DNA of 64,000 nt from Thalassotalea litorea (GTDB taxonomy: Bacteria; Pseudomonadota; Gammaproteobacteria; Enterobacterales; Alteromonadaceae): assembly GCF_005843925.1 (NCBI RefSeq), contig NZ_VCBC01000006.1, positions 124,001-188,000 on the forward strand, read 5' to 3'. Position numbers and translations under genes: made by a program. The notes under the pieces were generated by a model that made no database searches, was not told where the DNA came from, and saw only the letters and a program-made list of their open reading frames with translations. Position 1 is the stretch's first letter. Each line of letters begins with the position of its first letter. This document shows, in pieces, positions 27,895 through 36,408 of the stretch.

Positions 27895-28674
27895 ATGAAA
27901 ATATGTGGCAAATTTTTTACGATTTCCCTCTTGCTCTGGGCCGTGTCGGTATCTGGCTATGCTCAGGAAAACCAATCACCGAAACAGTGGAAGGCTATTT
28001 TTGACGGTAATTCTCTAAATGGCTGGACCCCAAAATTTGCAGGGTATGCGTTAGGGACTAACTATAAAAATACATTTCGAGTCGAAGATGGCTATTTAAC
28101 AACAAACTACGACCAGTATGACAGCTTTAACTTTGAGTTTGGCCATTTGTATTACCAGAAACCGTACTCTCATTACCGCTTACGGGCGACATACCGATTT
28201 TTACCTCAACAGTTACTGGGTTATCGCAATGCCTGGAAAAATAATGGTTTTATGATCCATGCGCAACCGCCAGAATCGATGACTCTAGAACAGCGGTTTC
28301 CTGCAAGTATTGAGGTTCAGTTACTAGGCGCCGATGCCGATACCGAATTCCGACCAACGGCGAATATCTGTACGCCAAATTCTCATGTTAAAATAGCTGG
28401 AGCATTAATCACCAAACACTGCATCAAATCTAACTCAAAAACGTACCGAGGCGAACAATGGGTAACCATTGAAATTGAAGTTAAAGGTCATGAAATGATC
28501 AAGCACTGGATCAATGGTGAATTAGTGATGGAATACCATGAGCCGGTACTGGATGAAGAATCACAACATCTAAGTAAATTTTACGACGGCGGCGCAATGA
28601 AATCCGGCTATATCGCCATACAAGCAGAAAACAGTAGGGTGCAGTTCAAATCGATTGAATTGAAAGAGTTATAA
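27895..28674 (+). CDS. Exported DUF1080 (3-keto-disaccharide hydrolase-type) protein
   Basis: This protein of 259 residues starts at ATG 27895 (AGGA at 27883-27886). The signal peptide is about residues 1-24 (VSGYAQ), then the DUF1080 jelly-roll opening WKAIFDGNSLNGWTPKF. Further blocks are FRVEDGYLTT, NNGFMIHAQPPES and FPASIEVQLLG, and the closing GYIAIQAENSRVQFKSIELK. Some DUF1080/PF06439 members hydrolyse 3-keto-glycosides; others have unknown roles. It is the last gene of the catabolic region before the exopolysaccharide locus. Its presence with a ThuA-like protein suggests a 3-keto step; the matching dehydrogenase is not seen here. Confidence 0.82.
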   Translation: MKICGKFFTISLLLWAVSVSGYAQENQSPKQWKAIFDGNSLNGWTPKFAGYALGTNYKNTFRVEDGYLTTNYDQYDSFNFEFGHLYYQKPYSHYRLRATYRFLPQQLLGYRNAWKNNGFMIHAQPPESMTLEQRFPASIEVQLLGADADTEFRPTANICTPNSHVKIAGALITKHCIKSNSKTYRGEQWVTIEIEVKGHEMIKHWINGELVMEYHEPVLDEESQHLSKFYDGGAMKSGYIAIQAENSRVQFKSIELKEL

Positions 28675-28802
28675 TACCGTGAGGCTTGCAACCGATATAC
28701 CTTAAGTCAGCATTGAGCAATTGTCCGCCTGATGAGCAAATTGGTAATTATCGACTAGTATTAAAGTTAGTTTAATACCGATAATAATAAGCTCGAGTTT
28801 AC

Positions 28803-30878
28803 ATGGAATTGTTAGGCTTGATAGGTTACGGACTCAGCTGTCTGGCTTATCTTATTTTTTTCTTGTTATTACTGGCATCGCGCCAGCAATCTCTCAGTGG
28901 TACTCTGACACGTGTGTTAGGGGCTGTTCTCTGCATTTCTGCGCTTATCAGCTGTTGGCAACTGTATCAGGGCTTCAGCCTGTTATATGTCTTGTATTTC
29001 GAGGGCGTAAAGAACTTTCTGGTCACGATACTCATCCTTGGGGTGAAACTCCGCTCTCCATCTTTTAAAGAATTGATACGCCATAAAGAAACGCATCAAT
29101 ATTTGGCCGTAGTCACTGTTTTAGTATTCGTTTCTGCTTTCAGCATTGTGACAAGGCAAAATTTTGTTTGGGTTTTTATTAGCTTTATGGCGCTAAATCT
29201 CTGGCCGCTTGTGCTGTTAGAGCAAGTATTTCGCAATGCCCAAAAACGAGCTCGTTGGGCGGTGTGGCCTTTTGTTTTTGGCCTTGGCAGTATGCTGGTG
29301 TTCGATTTCGTTATCTTTGCCCAAGGCGCTCTAATTAACCAGTTGGATTTTAATTTTTGGTATTTGCGGGGTTACTTAAGCGCGGCAATGATGCCGTTTA
29401 TCTTGTTGAGTTCTAAACGAATTAAAAATTGGTCTTCTGATCTCTTTGTCTCCAGAGACGTCGTATTCTACAGTTCCATTTTGATGTTAAGCGGCGCTTA
29501 TTTGCTATTGCTTGCCCTGGCGGGGTATGTAATTCGTTTTCTCGACGGGCAGTGGAGTGAACTATTGAGCATTGCGTTTATGTGCCTGGGTTTGCTGGTT
29601 CTGTTTGCCGTGTTATTCACCCAGAATTTTCGTAATCGAATTCGGGTGTTTATATCAAAACACTTTTTTGCCAATCGTTATGACTATCGCCTTGAATGGC
29701 TCAATTTAATCGCGGCACTTGAGCGAGATAATAGCCAGGACATTTATGAAAGTGCCTGTAATGCGATAAGTGAAGTTCTGCAACTGGATGGTTGCATTTA
29801 CCTGCAATTAAATAATGTAAGCCGACTGGAAGTTATGAATTTTGGGCAGCTTAAGCCCGACGCTCGTTCGCGCGAACAGCTGGATGGCTTAGTAAGCTAT
29901 TTTCAAACTCAAAACTGGATCATCGATTTGGCTGAGTTTCAGGTTTCACCGGATATTTATAAAGGCCTGCAGTTAGATGAGGCGCCGCTGATCAACGACA
30001 ATATTGAGATATTAGTGCCAGTGAATTTTCAACAGCAACTGACCGGTGTTTTCGCAATGACGCGGCCGGCGAATAAAGGATTGCTGAATTGGGAGGATCG
30101 TGATTTTGTATTTGCGCTCACGAAACAGCTTGGCAACTATCTGTCGTTGCAGGAAATCCAGCAACAACTTTCCCAGACCCAGCAGTTTGCGGTATTTCAT
30201 CGTATGTCAGCCTTTGTGCTTCATGATTTGAAAAATATTCAGGCTCAACTGAGTTTGATTAATGCAAATGCCGAACATCACAAGGGGAATCCGGAGTTTA
30301 TTGACGATGTTTTTGACACCGTGGAGTCGGCGAGTTTGCGCCTACAAAAAGTCGTGCGCCAGCTTGCTAATAAGTCGATGGAAAAGATAAAGGAACCCAA
30401 ACAGCAAGTCGAAATTAAGTCATTATTGCAAGATGCGATTAAACTCGCCAACATGAATCGCCCTCAAGTCATTCTTGATTGTCAGCCCGGACTGTATGTT
30501 TATGCCGACAGAGAAAGATTTGCCGGCGTTATGATGCATTTGATCGAAAATGCACAACAAGCAAGCAACCCCCAGGATAGTGTGCAACTTATTGGAAAAA
30601 AACAGGAAAATAGACTAATCCTTAGTATACGTGACAAAGGTTGCGGGATGACTCAATCATTCATTCGGGACAAGCTATTTACTCCATTTTCAACCACGAA
30701 AGGCAATGCTGGAATGGGAATTGGCGTGTATGAGGCGCGCCAGTTTTTTGAAGAAAATTCAGGGCTCATGTCTGTTCAAAGTGATGTAGGCAAGGGTACA
30801 ACTTTTACCATTGAAATGTCGCTCAGCGAATATCAGGAAATTGGATATAACAACCATGGAAAAATTATTAATTGTTGA
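28803..30878 (+). CDS. prsK: XrtA/PEP-CTERM system histidine kinase PrsK
   Basis: This 691-residue inner-membrane kinase has seven to eight hydrophobic helices over residues about 1-275, a GAF-like sensor segment (about 290-440), and the H-box FHRMSAFVLHDLKN with phospho-acceptor His474. An ATPase domain follows with LIENAQQAS (N box), DKGCGMT (G1) and TTKGNAGMGIGVYEARQF (G2). This architecture and length match PrsK kinases that accompany exosortase A loci. It overlaps prsR by 23 bp, so the pair is translationally coupled. In the related Zoogloea system PrsK/PrsR act with sigma-54 on PEP-CTERM genes. The signal sensed is unknown. Confidence 0.92.
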   Translation: MELLGLIGYGLSCLAYLIFFLLLLASRQQSLSGTLTRVLGAVLCISALISCWQLYQGFSLLYVLYFEGVKNFLVTILILGVKLRSPSFKELIRHKETHQYLAVVTVLVFVSAFSIVTRQNFVWVFISFMALNLWPLVLLEQVFRNAQKRARWAVWPFVFGLGSMLVFDFVIFAQGALINQLDFNFWYLRGYLSAAMMPFILLSSKRIKNWSSDLFVSRDVVFYSSILMLSGAYLLLLALAGYVIRFLDGQWSELLSIAFMCLGLLVLFAVLFTQNFRNRIRVFISKHFFANRYDYRLEWLNLIAALERDNSQDIYESACNAISEVLQLDGCIYLQLNNVSRLEVMNFGQLKPDARSREQLDGLVSYFQTQNWIIDLAEFQVSPDIYKGLQLDEAPLINDNIEILVPVNFQQQLTGVFAMTRPANKGLLNWEDRDFVFALTKQLGNYLSLQEIQQQLSQTQQFAVFHRMSAFVLHDLKNIQAQLSLINANAEHHKGNPEFIDDVFDTVESASLRLQKVVRQLANKSMEKIKEPKQQVEIKSLLQDAIKLANMNRPQVILDCQPGLYVYADRERFAGVMMHLIENAQQASNPQDSVQLIGKKQENRLILSIRDKGCGMTQSFIRDKLFTPFSTTKGNAGMGIGVYEARQFFEENSGLMSVQSDVGKGTTFTIEMSLSEYQEIGYNNHGKIINC

Positions 30879-32214
30879 TGATGATGAAGGCATCCAAAAG
30901 CAGCTGAAATGGAGCCTATCAAATTATCAGACTATCTTTGCCGCCAACCGCCAGGCAGCCATTAATGCGCTGAGGTTACATGAGCCAAAAGTTGTGCTTT
31001 TGGATTTGGGCTTACCACCTGATACGGCCAATGCCAGTGAAGGGCTAAAAACCCTCGAAGAAATTATTGCTCTGGCGCCATTTACCAAAGTGGTGGTGAT
31101 AACCGGCAATGATGATCATCGAGTGGCGTTACAAGCTGTAGCTAACGGAGCCTATGACTTTTATCAAAAGCCATTAGATGCGGATGTGATTAATGTCATT
31201 GTTGATCGTGCCAATAATGTTTCGTCCATTGAGAAAGAAAACCGGATTATCCGGGAGTTGGCGGGTGTTGATTCTGGGATCATTGGCAGTAGCGATGTTA
31301 TGGAGAATCTTCGCACTCGTATTAAGCGGATTGCTCCTACTGAAATCACGGCATTACTATTGGGTGAAAGCGGAACGGGCAAAGAAGTTGTTGCCAATGC
31401 CATTCACAAATTAAGCAACCGTAAGAAAAAACCATTTGTTGCCATAAACTGTGCATCGATTCCCGATACTCTGCTGGAAAGTGAGCTCTTTGGGTTTGAA
31501 AAAGGTGCCTTTACCGGCGCTCATCGAACCACCAAAGGCAAGATTGAGATGGCGCAGGGCGGCACCTTATTTCTTGATGAAATCGGCGATATGCCTTTTA
31601 ATCTGCAAGCAAAATTATTGCGCTTTTTACAAGAAAGGGTAATTGAACGAATTGGTGGACGTGCTGAAATTCCAGTGGATGTAAGAGTCGTGTGTGCCAC
31701 CAATCAAAACCTTGAGGCCATGGTCGCTGAAAAAACATTTCGCGAAGACTTGTATTACCGAATCAGTGAGATGGTGTTCTCTATTCCACCATTAAAGGAT
31801 CGAGAATTTGATGTGCTGATCCTAGCCCAATATTTCCTATTGCAATATGCTAAAGACTACAATGTCAGAGTGCAGGGTTTTTCTGATTCGGCTGCCAATG
31901 CACTAAAAATTTACCACTGGCCAGGAAATATCCGAGAATTACAGAATAAGATCAAGTCTGCGGTGATCATGGCAACTACGGGGCAGGTTTCTGCGGACGA
32001 CCTAGGGTTTGAGGATGTCGATGAAAATGCCTCGCCACTGGAGTTGAATCTACGTGCGGTAAGGGAGCGCGCGGAATCTGGGGCCGTAAGCAAAGCGTAT
32101 GCTCTTGCGGATGGCAATATGAGCCGAACTGCTGAGCTTTTAGGGGTAACAAGACCAACGCTTTACGCTTTGGTTGAAAAATATTCGATGCAGTTAAAAT
32201 CTCAGGAAGCCTGA
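30856..32214 (+). CDS. prsR: XrtA-associated sigma-54 response regulator PrsR
   Basis: This protein of 452 residues starts at ATG 30856 inside the end of prsK. Receiver domain: Asp8/Asp9 and phospho-acceptor Asp50 in VVLLDLGLPP. Central AAA+ domain: Walker A GESGTGKE, the sigma-54 contact loop GAFTGA at 217-222, and Walker B GGTLFLDEIGD. C-terminal Fis-type helix-turn-helix: NMSRTAELLGVTRPTLYALV. All elements are intact, so it should activate RNA polymerase-sigma-54 promoters. A good candidate target is the -24/-12 sequence at 61670-61685 in the same locus. A strong terminator follows. Confidence 0.93.
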   Translation: MEKLLIVDDDEGIQKQLKWSLSNYQTIFAANRQAAINALRLHEPKVVLLDLGLPPDTANASEGLKTLEEIIALAPFTKVVVITGNDDHRVALQAVANGAYDFYQKPLDADVINVIVDRANNVSSIEKENRIIRELAGVDSGIIGSSDVMENLRTRIKRIAPTEITALLLGESGTGKEVVANAIHKLSNRKKKPFVAINCASIPDTLLESELFGFEKGAFTGAHRTTKGKIEMAQGGTLFLDEIGDMPFNLQAKLLRFLQERVIERIGGRAEIPVDVRVVCATNQNLEAMVAEKTFREDLYYRISEMVFSIPPLKDREFDVLILAQYFLLQYAKDYNVRVQGFSDSAANALKIYHWPGNIRELQNKIKSAVIMATTGQVSADDLGFEDVDENASPLELNLRAVRERAESGAVSKAYALADGNMSRTAELLGVTRPTLYALVEKYSMQLKSQEA

Positions 32215-32235
32215 TCGCGTTTGCGTTCATACATG

Positions 32236-32266
32236 AAAAAAGGGTCCTCATAAGGACCCTTTTTTA
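32236..32266. terminator. Bidirectional Rho-independent terminator
   Basis: AGGGTCCT (32241-32248) and AGGACCCT (32253-32260) pair around CATA. Flanking A5 and T5 extend the stem to 13 bp and give T-runs on both strands. It sits between convergent prsR and the minus-strand ATPase gene. Confidence 0.93.
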
Positions 32267-32358
32267 TGCACTCTGTTTTTTAATTTTTGTATAGGTATTT
32301 CTGGTGTATGATGTTTGCGTGAATTAAGTGCTCAATTTTGTTGTAGCGAATGCCCAAG

Positions 32359-33717
32359 CTACAATCCAAGACGTTTGTCATTATCATCCATATGCTTTTC
32401 GAGAATCGTAAGCTGCTCTTCATTAAGCACAATTTCTTCTTTATTAACCTTTTCTTCCAAGGCTTTCACCCGTTTTGAGTAGTTTTCCAGATTGTGTTTA
32501 AGCCAGATAGAACGAACCGCAGATCCCGAGATAAACACCCCTTCTTCGCGCAATGCATCACTGGCTTTATACTGTCCATCATCTGGGTGTGAGATGGCAT
32601 ATTCGATAACGGCACGCTCAGCAACCGGGTCGATGGCTTTTTTAAAAGCCTCTTGTTTTAGCTGTGGCGGTCGCTCTGTTGCCAACGCCACCTTTTGTTC
32701 GATTAACTTATCCAAGTCCCTACTAATACTCATTTTATTGTCGATACTTTCTTGCAGGTAATCGGCAATCTTTTTCAAAGACTTGAGAATGCGCTTATCG
32801 GTTAGGCGTGCATCTTTACTGATGGTTTTAACTTTTTGATTGGCTTTTGGTTGCCCCGATGCTTCCACTGCCACGCCATTGCTTTCTTGATTCGGTTGGG
32901 AAGTACTGAGTTCCTCGGCGAATTCTTCGCTCACCGCTTGCAGATCTTCACGAATTAAAAAGCGCTTATTATTTAAAAAGCCATAGAGTAATACTCGGTC
33001 GACAAATAAATTGATTTTGCGCGGGATGCCCAGGGTTTTTTGCTTGATGTATTCGTAGCAATCATCATGGAATATTTGTAGCGGCTTTTCACTGACCAGT
33101 TCCAATCGGTGCTTGATATATTGCGATATTTCTTCGGTCGTTAATGGTTGTAAGTGACAGGATGCGATAATACGTTGCCTAAACTGCTCCATTCCCTGAC
33201 TTTGAATGATTGGTTTAAGCTCCTCCTGACCTAACAAGAAGCTTTGCAATAACGGCTTATTATTTCGTTGGAAATTCGACAGCATCCTTAATTCTTCAAC
33301 GGTTTCTGCAGGTAAGTTTTGTGCTTCGTCAACCAGCAGTAAAGCCCTTTTCCCTTGGCTATTTAGCGCCAATAGGTGCTGCTCTATGGATTGCAATAAA
33401 CTTGCCTTACTGCGGTTTTCAACCGGCATCTTGAATTTGCGAACAATTGCTCGCAACAAATCGTCCGGAGATAGTTTACTCGTCACAATTTGGATGGCTT
33501 CAATGGAAGAGTCTTTGATGCGATGCAACAAACTTTGCGCCAGCATGGTTTTACCGGTGCCAATTGGGCCGGTAATTACGATGAAACCCTCACCCTGCTC
33601 CAAACCATATTGAAGGTAAGATAGCGCTTGAGTGTGCTTTGCTGAGCCAAAAAAGAACTTGGGATCAGGGTTTAACTGGAATGGTTTGGATTTAAATCCA
33701 TAAAAATTTTCGTACAT
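32359..33717 (-). CDS. XrtA-associated AAA ATPase (ExeA-like)
   Basis: This 452-residue protein has the opening MYENFYGFKSKPFQLNPDPKFFF typical of the ExeA/TIGR03015 ATPases of exosortase A loci. Walker A GPIGTGKT is at residues 50-57 and Walker B RALLLVDEAQNLP near 125. The AAA domain ends near residue 275. The C-terminal ~180 residues are charged and partly coiled-coil, ending with a short helix-rich domain (EYAISHPDDGQYKASDAL). It probably energises assembly or export with the outer-membrane protein encoded just upstream (1-bp gap). It is the last gene of a minus-strand run that starts at 38673. Confidence 0.88.
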   Translation of the reverse strand: MYENFYGFKSKPFQLNPDPKFFFGSAKHTQALSYLQYGLEQGEGFIVITGPIGTGKTMLAQSLLHRIKDSSIEAIQIVTSKLSPDDLLRAIVRKFKMPVENRSKASLLQSIEQHLLALNSQGKRALLLVDEAQNLPAETVEELRMLSNFQRNNKPLLQSFLLGQEELKPIIQSQGMEQFRQRIIASCHLQPLTTEEISQYIKHRLELVSEKPLQIFHDDCYEYIKQKTLGIPRKINLFVDRVLLYGFLNNKRFLIREDLQAVSEEFAEELSTSQPNQESNGVAVEASGQPKANQKVKTISKDARLTDKRILKSLKKIADYLQESIDNKMSISRDLDKLIEQKVALATERPPQLKQEAFKKAIDPVAERAVIEYAISHPDDGQYKASDALREEGVFISGSAVRSIWLKHNLENYSKRVKALEEKVNKEEIVLNEEQLTILEKHMDDNDKRLGL

Positions 33718-33718
33718 A

Positions 33719-35338
33719 TCAGAACTCTTTAACCAGTTTTATGCCAATGCGATTTTCATTGTAGTTCAACAAATCACGGTTAGAATTTCGGTTTAAATGT
33801 TGGCCATATATCGTTACGGTAAGTGCAGAGTTTAAATCTTCTACCCATTCCGCGGACCAGATTCGATAGTGATCAATCTGCTCTTCAGCTTCATCATAAT
33901 CACGGTCAAATTCGTTTTTAAAAAATGTAAAGCTGGCATCCAACGTGGCGTTGCGAGTGACTTCTCGAGAAGCACCAATATTCAGATAATGATAATTATC
34001 GTCATCGCCAAACTCCAGCTCAGTACGTTTAGTCTTTCTTAGGCCTAATCGATAGGTTGTTCTCTTTAGAGATAATGAGGTGCTAAAATTTAGCGTTTTA
34101 TTGAGGCTGTAAGTCTCAGATTGACGTAAGCCCACATCAGAGGCAAAGCCAACAAAGGTGTAGCCTGTTAAATCAAAAGAGTCATCTGGACCAACGATAC
34201 AACTTGATAAATCGTCTGGAGTCAGGCCTAGACACCAAACCTCCAACTCCTGATCGACAAAGTTATAGCGATCAAATAATTCAACCGCCTCGTTATAGCT
34301 CAACGTTGTACTTAGCTTACGCACCCGGTGGCGAAACGAAGCTTGGTATGCATCACCATAAAAGCGCTGGAAATATTTCGCTTTTAATTGTGTTCGGGCA
34401 GACGGTTGCCAGTTGATGGAGCCACTGACATAGTCTTCAGGCGGATCTAAAAAGTCCACTTCAGGTATTTCTGCAGAGTCTTCATCTACCTGATTCCAGG
34501 CAACATCAATATCTAAGCTATTTGTGACTTTCCAACGTATACCGGCACCAATTGAAGATGTGCCCTGAATCTGCGTATCAAGTAAGTTGCCATCGGTATC
34601 TTCATCATAAAAGCGCACAAAAGGATTGAGTTTAAAAGGTGTGATCCAACCAATAACGATATCCGCATTCCAGTATTGACCAGAGCGGCGATTGTTTGAG
34701 GTATCAAGTATCTGCCCACTGGCATCCCAAAAAACATTGCGAGCTGCGCTGCCACTTTGGGTATTGAAAAATCCACTGTAGCCTTCTCGATCACCAATGG
34801 CATCTTGCGCCGTGTCATAGAGGTAAGCGAGCTGCGCCGAAGTGATAACAGATGTAGAGGTGACGTTGTAATCAATTCCCGCACGAAAGCGCTGGAATTG
34901 AACCGTGTTACCGGCCACCAGATCAGCTAGAGCATTGCGAGCGCTATTTTCGGCAACATTATCAATAGAGTATGATGCAAACGCAGCAAAACCTTCAGGC
35001 CAAAGTTCGATGCGACCAAACGCTTCCATTTGATTGAAATTATCCCTGGCGCCTAAATCATGGCTATATAGAACCTGGATAAATTCATAATCAATATCAG
35101 CAATGGCCCCACCAGAAACATATTGGGCATTGATTCCGGGTGAGATTAGCGTAACAAAACTTATTGTCTCATCATTAGGAGACAGCTCAACGTTATCCGT
35201 AACGACCTCTTCAACAGAAACTCTCGGGGTGATAATCCAAGGTTCTGCGTAGGAAGAAAAGGTTAAAACAGTGCATACAGCGAGTACAGATAACTTATAG
35301 AATAGTTTTATTATCGTATCCGTAACTGTTAGTACCAT
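33719..35338 (-). CDS. XrtA-associated outer-membrane beta-barrel protein (TIGR03016-like)
   Basis: This 539-residue protein has a signal peptide near residues 9-31 (FSSYA) followed by PWIITPRVSVEEVVTDNVEL. The rest is a series of alternating-hydrophobicity strands rich in aromatic residues and ends in a Phe (GIKLVKEF), as expected for an outer-membrane barrel. Length and position between the tyrosine kinase and the ATPase match the PEP-CTERM-associated family. It may form or support the exopolysaccharide exit path. Its start overlaps the kinase gene's last 44 bases, showing tight coupling. Family recognition is from memory; the barrel nature is visible. Confidence 0.82.
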   Translation of the reverse strand: MVLTVTDTIIKLFYKLSVLAVCTVLTFSSYAEPWIITPRVSVEEVVTDNVELSPNDETISFVTLISPGINAQYVSGGAIADIDYEFIQVLYSHDLGARDNFNQMEAFGRIELWPEGFAAFASYSIDNVAENSARNALADLVAGNTVQFQRFRAGIDYNVTSTSVITSAQLAYLYDTAQDAIGDREGYSGFFNTQSGSAARNVFWDASGQILDTSNNRRSGQYWNADIVIGWITPFKLNPFVRFYDEDTDGNLLDTQIQGTSSIGAGIRWKVTNSLDIDVAWNQVDEDSAEIPEVDFLDPPEDYVSGSINWQPSARTQLKAKYFQRFYGDAYQASFRHRVRKLSTTLSYNEAVELFDRYNFVDQELEVWCLGLTPDDLSSCIVGPDDSFDLTGYTFVGFASDVGLRQSETYSLNKTLNFSTSLSLKRTTYRLGLRKTKRTELEFGDDDNYHYLNIGASREVTRNATLDASFTFFKNEFDRDYDEAEEQIDHYRIWSAEWVEDLNSALTVTIYGQHLNRNSNRDLLNYNENRIGIKLVKEF

Positions 35339-36407
35339 ATAATTCCTTATGCGATTGTAATGCTTTATTCAACACCAGTCCTTTAGCTAAATCTTCATTT
35401 AACATGGCACAGGCTCGATTTACTTTTTGTATCGATGTTTTATTTTCTTCGACCGCGATAATGGCTTGTCCCATCAATTGCGAGAGTGCAGCTGTTTCCG
35501 TTAACCCAAGAATCGGCGGGCAATCAAAAATAACGATCCGATCCGAATAGCGGCTTGCCAGTTCTTCGATTAAAGCCGTCATTTTTGCACTCGCCAAGAG
35601 TTCGTTCGCTAGATAGTGGGGAGTCCCCGTTGGCATGATCGTTAGCTTGTCCACATTGGTGGAATAAATGATATCGCCTGGCTCTTCAATATTGCCAAGT
35701 AAGTACTCAATTAATCCTTTGCGGGGTTTAATACCGCAATGGCGCAAAACACTTGGCTTGTAGACGTCCGCATCAACCAATAAAACGGTTTTATCCTGTT
35801 CAGCAGCAATGCTTAATGCAAGATTAATGGCGATAAATGTTTTGCCTTCATCAGCAAGAGCACTGGAAACCATTACCAGATTCGGGTGTTTCACGGCATT
35901 TGCTTTGGAGGTCAATGCATTGCCAAGTAAGCTACGTTTGATTTCTCGAAATTCTTCCTGAATACAGTGATTTTGTGAATTGTCCTGAGCGGTCAAAAAC
36001 CCAAGGTTATCCAACATTTCCAGATCAAGTTGCAGGACGTTGTTGTCCAAAACTGGATCTTCAGTTGGCGCGCTAATCGGTTCAACGTCGTCTACAGCAA
36101 CCGCGGCATTATCCACGAGCATAGGTTCACTGACGTCTGGTTCGGCACCCGAAGTCGCCACCGTTTCTTCAATCTCTAACGGTTGAGCTTGTTCTTTACT
36201 GGCGGATACGGCTTCAGCTTTTGTGGTATTTGATTTTGCTGCCGGTGCCGTTGGGCTCACTTTTTGACGGGCAGAGGTTGCTGGCGTTTTGGCGCGCTTT
36301 TTCACGGCTTTCTTTTTCACCGGTGGCTTGGCGTCTACATGCTCTTGTTTCGCTTTATTGGCCAAGTCGGCTTGTTTTTTTGCTAGGGCTTGTTCAATAG
36401 TAGACAT
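35295..36407 (-). CDS. XrtA-associated tyrosine autokinase (BY-kinase)
   Basis: The preferred start is ATG 36407 (AAGGTG upstream); an upstream in-frame ATG at 36464 would overlap the chain-length gene. The protein is 370 residues. Residues about 1-125 are a low-complexity Lys/Ala/Pro/Glu-rich arm (KKKAVKKRAK, then an acidic stretch). The kinase domain has Walker A' ALADEGKTF, Walker A'-type VLLVDADVYKP and Walker B RIVIFDCPP. Three tyrosines at the C-terminus (ELYGTNSYGYDN) are candidate phosphorylation sites. It would control polymer length with the partner encoded just upstream, which lacks its own kinase domain. The long basic arm is unusual. Confidence 0.88.
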   Translation of the reverse strand: MSTIEQALAKKQADLANKAKQEHVDAKPPVKKKAVKKRAKTPATSARQKVSPTAPAAKSNTTKAEAVSASKEQAQPLEIEETVATSGAEPDVSEPMLVDNAAVAVDDVEPISAPTEDPVLDNNVLQLDLEMLDNLGFLTAQDNSQNHCIQEEFREIKRSLLGNALTSKANAVKHPNLVMVSSALADEGKTFIAINLALSIAAEQDKTVLLVDADVYKPSVLRHCGIKPRKGLIEYLLGNIEEPGDIIYSTNVDKLTIMPTGTPHYLANELLASAKMTALIEELASRYSDRIVIFDCPPILGLTETAALSQLMGQAIIAVEENKTSIQKVNRACAMLNEDLAKGLVLNKALQSHKELYGTNSYGYDNKTIL

Positions 36408-36408
36408 A

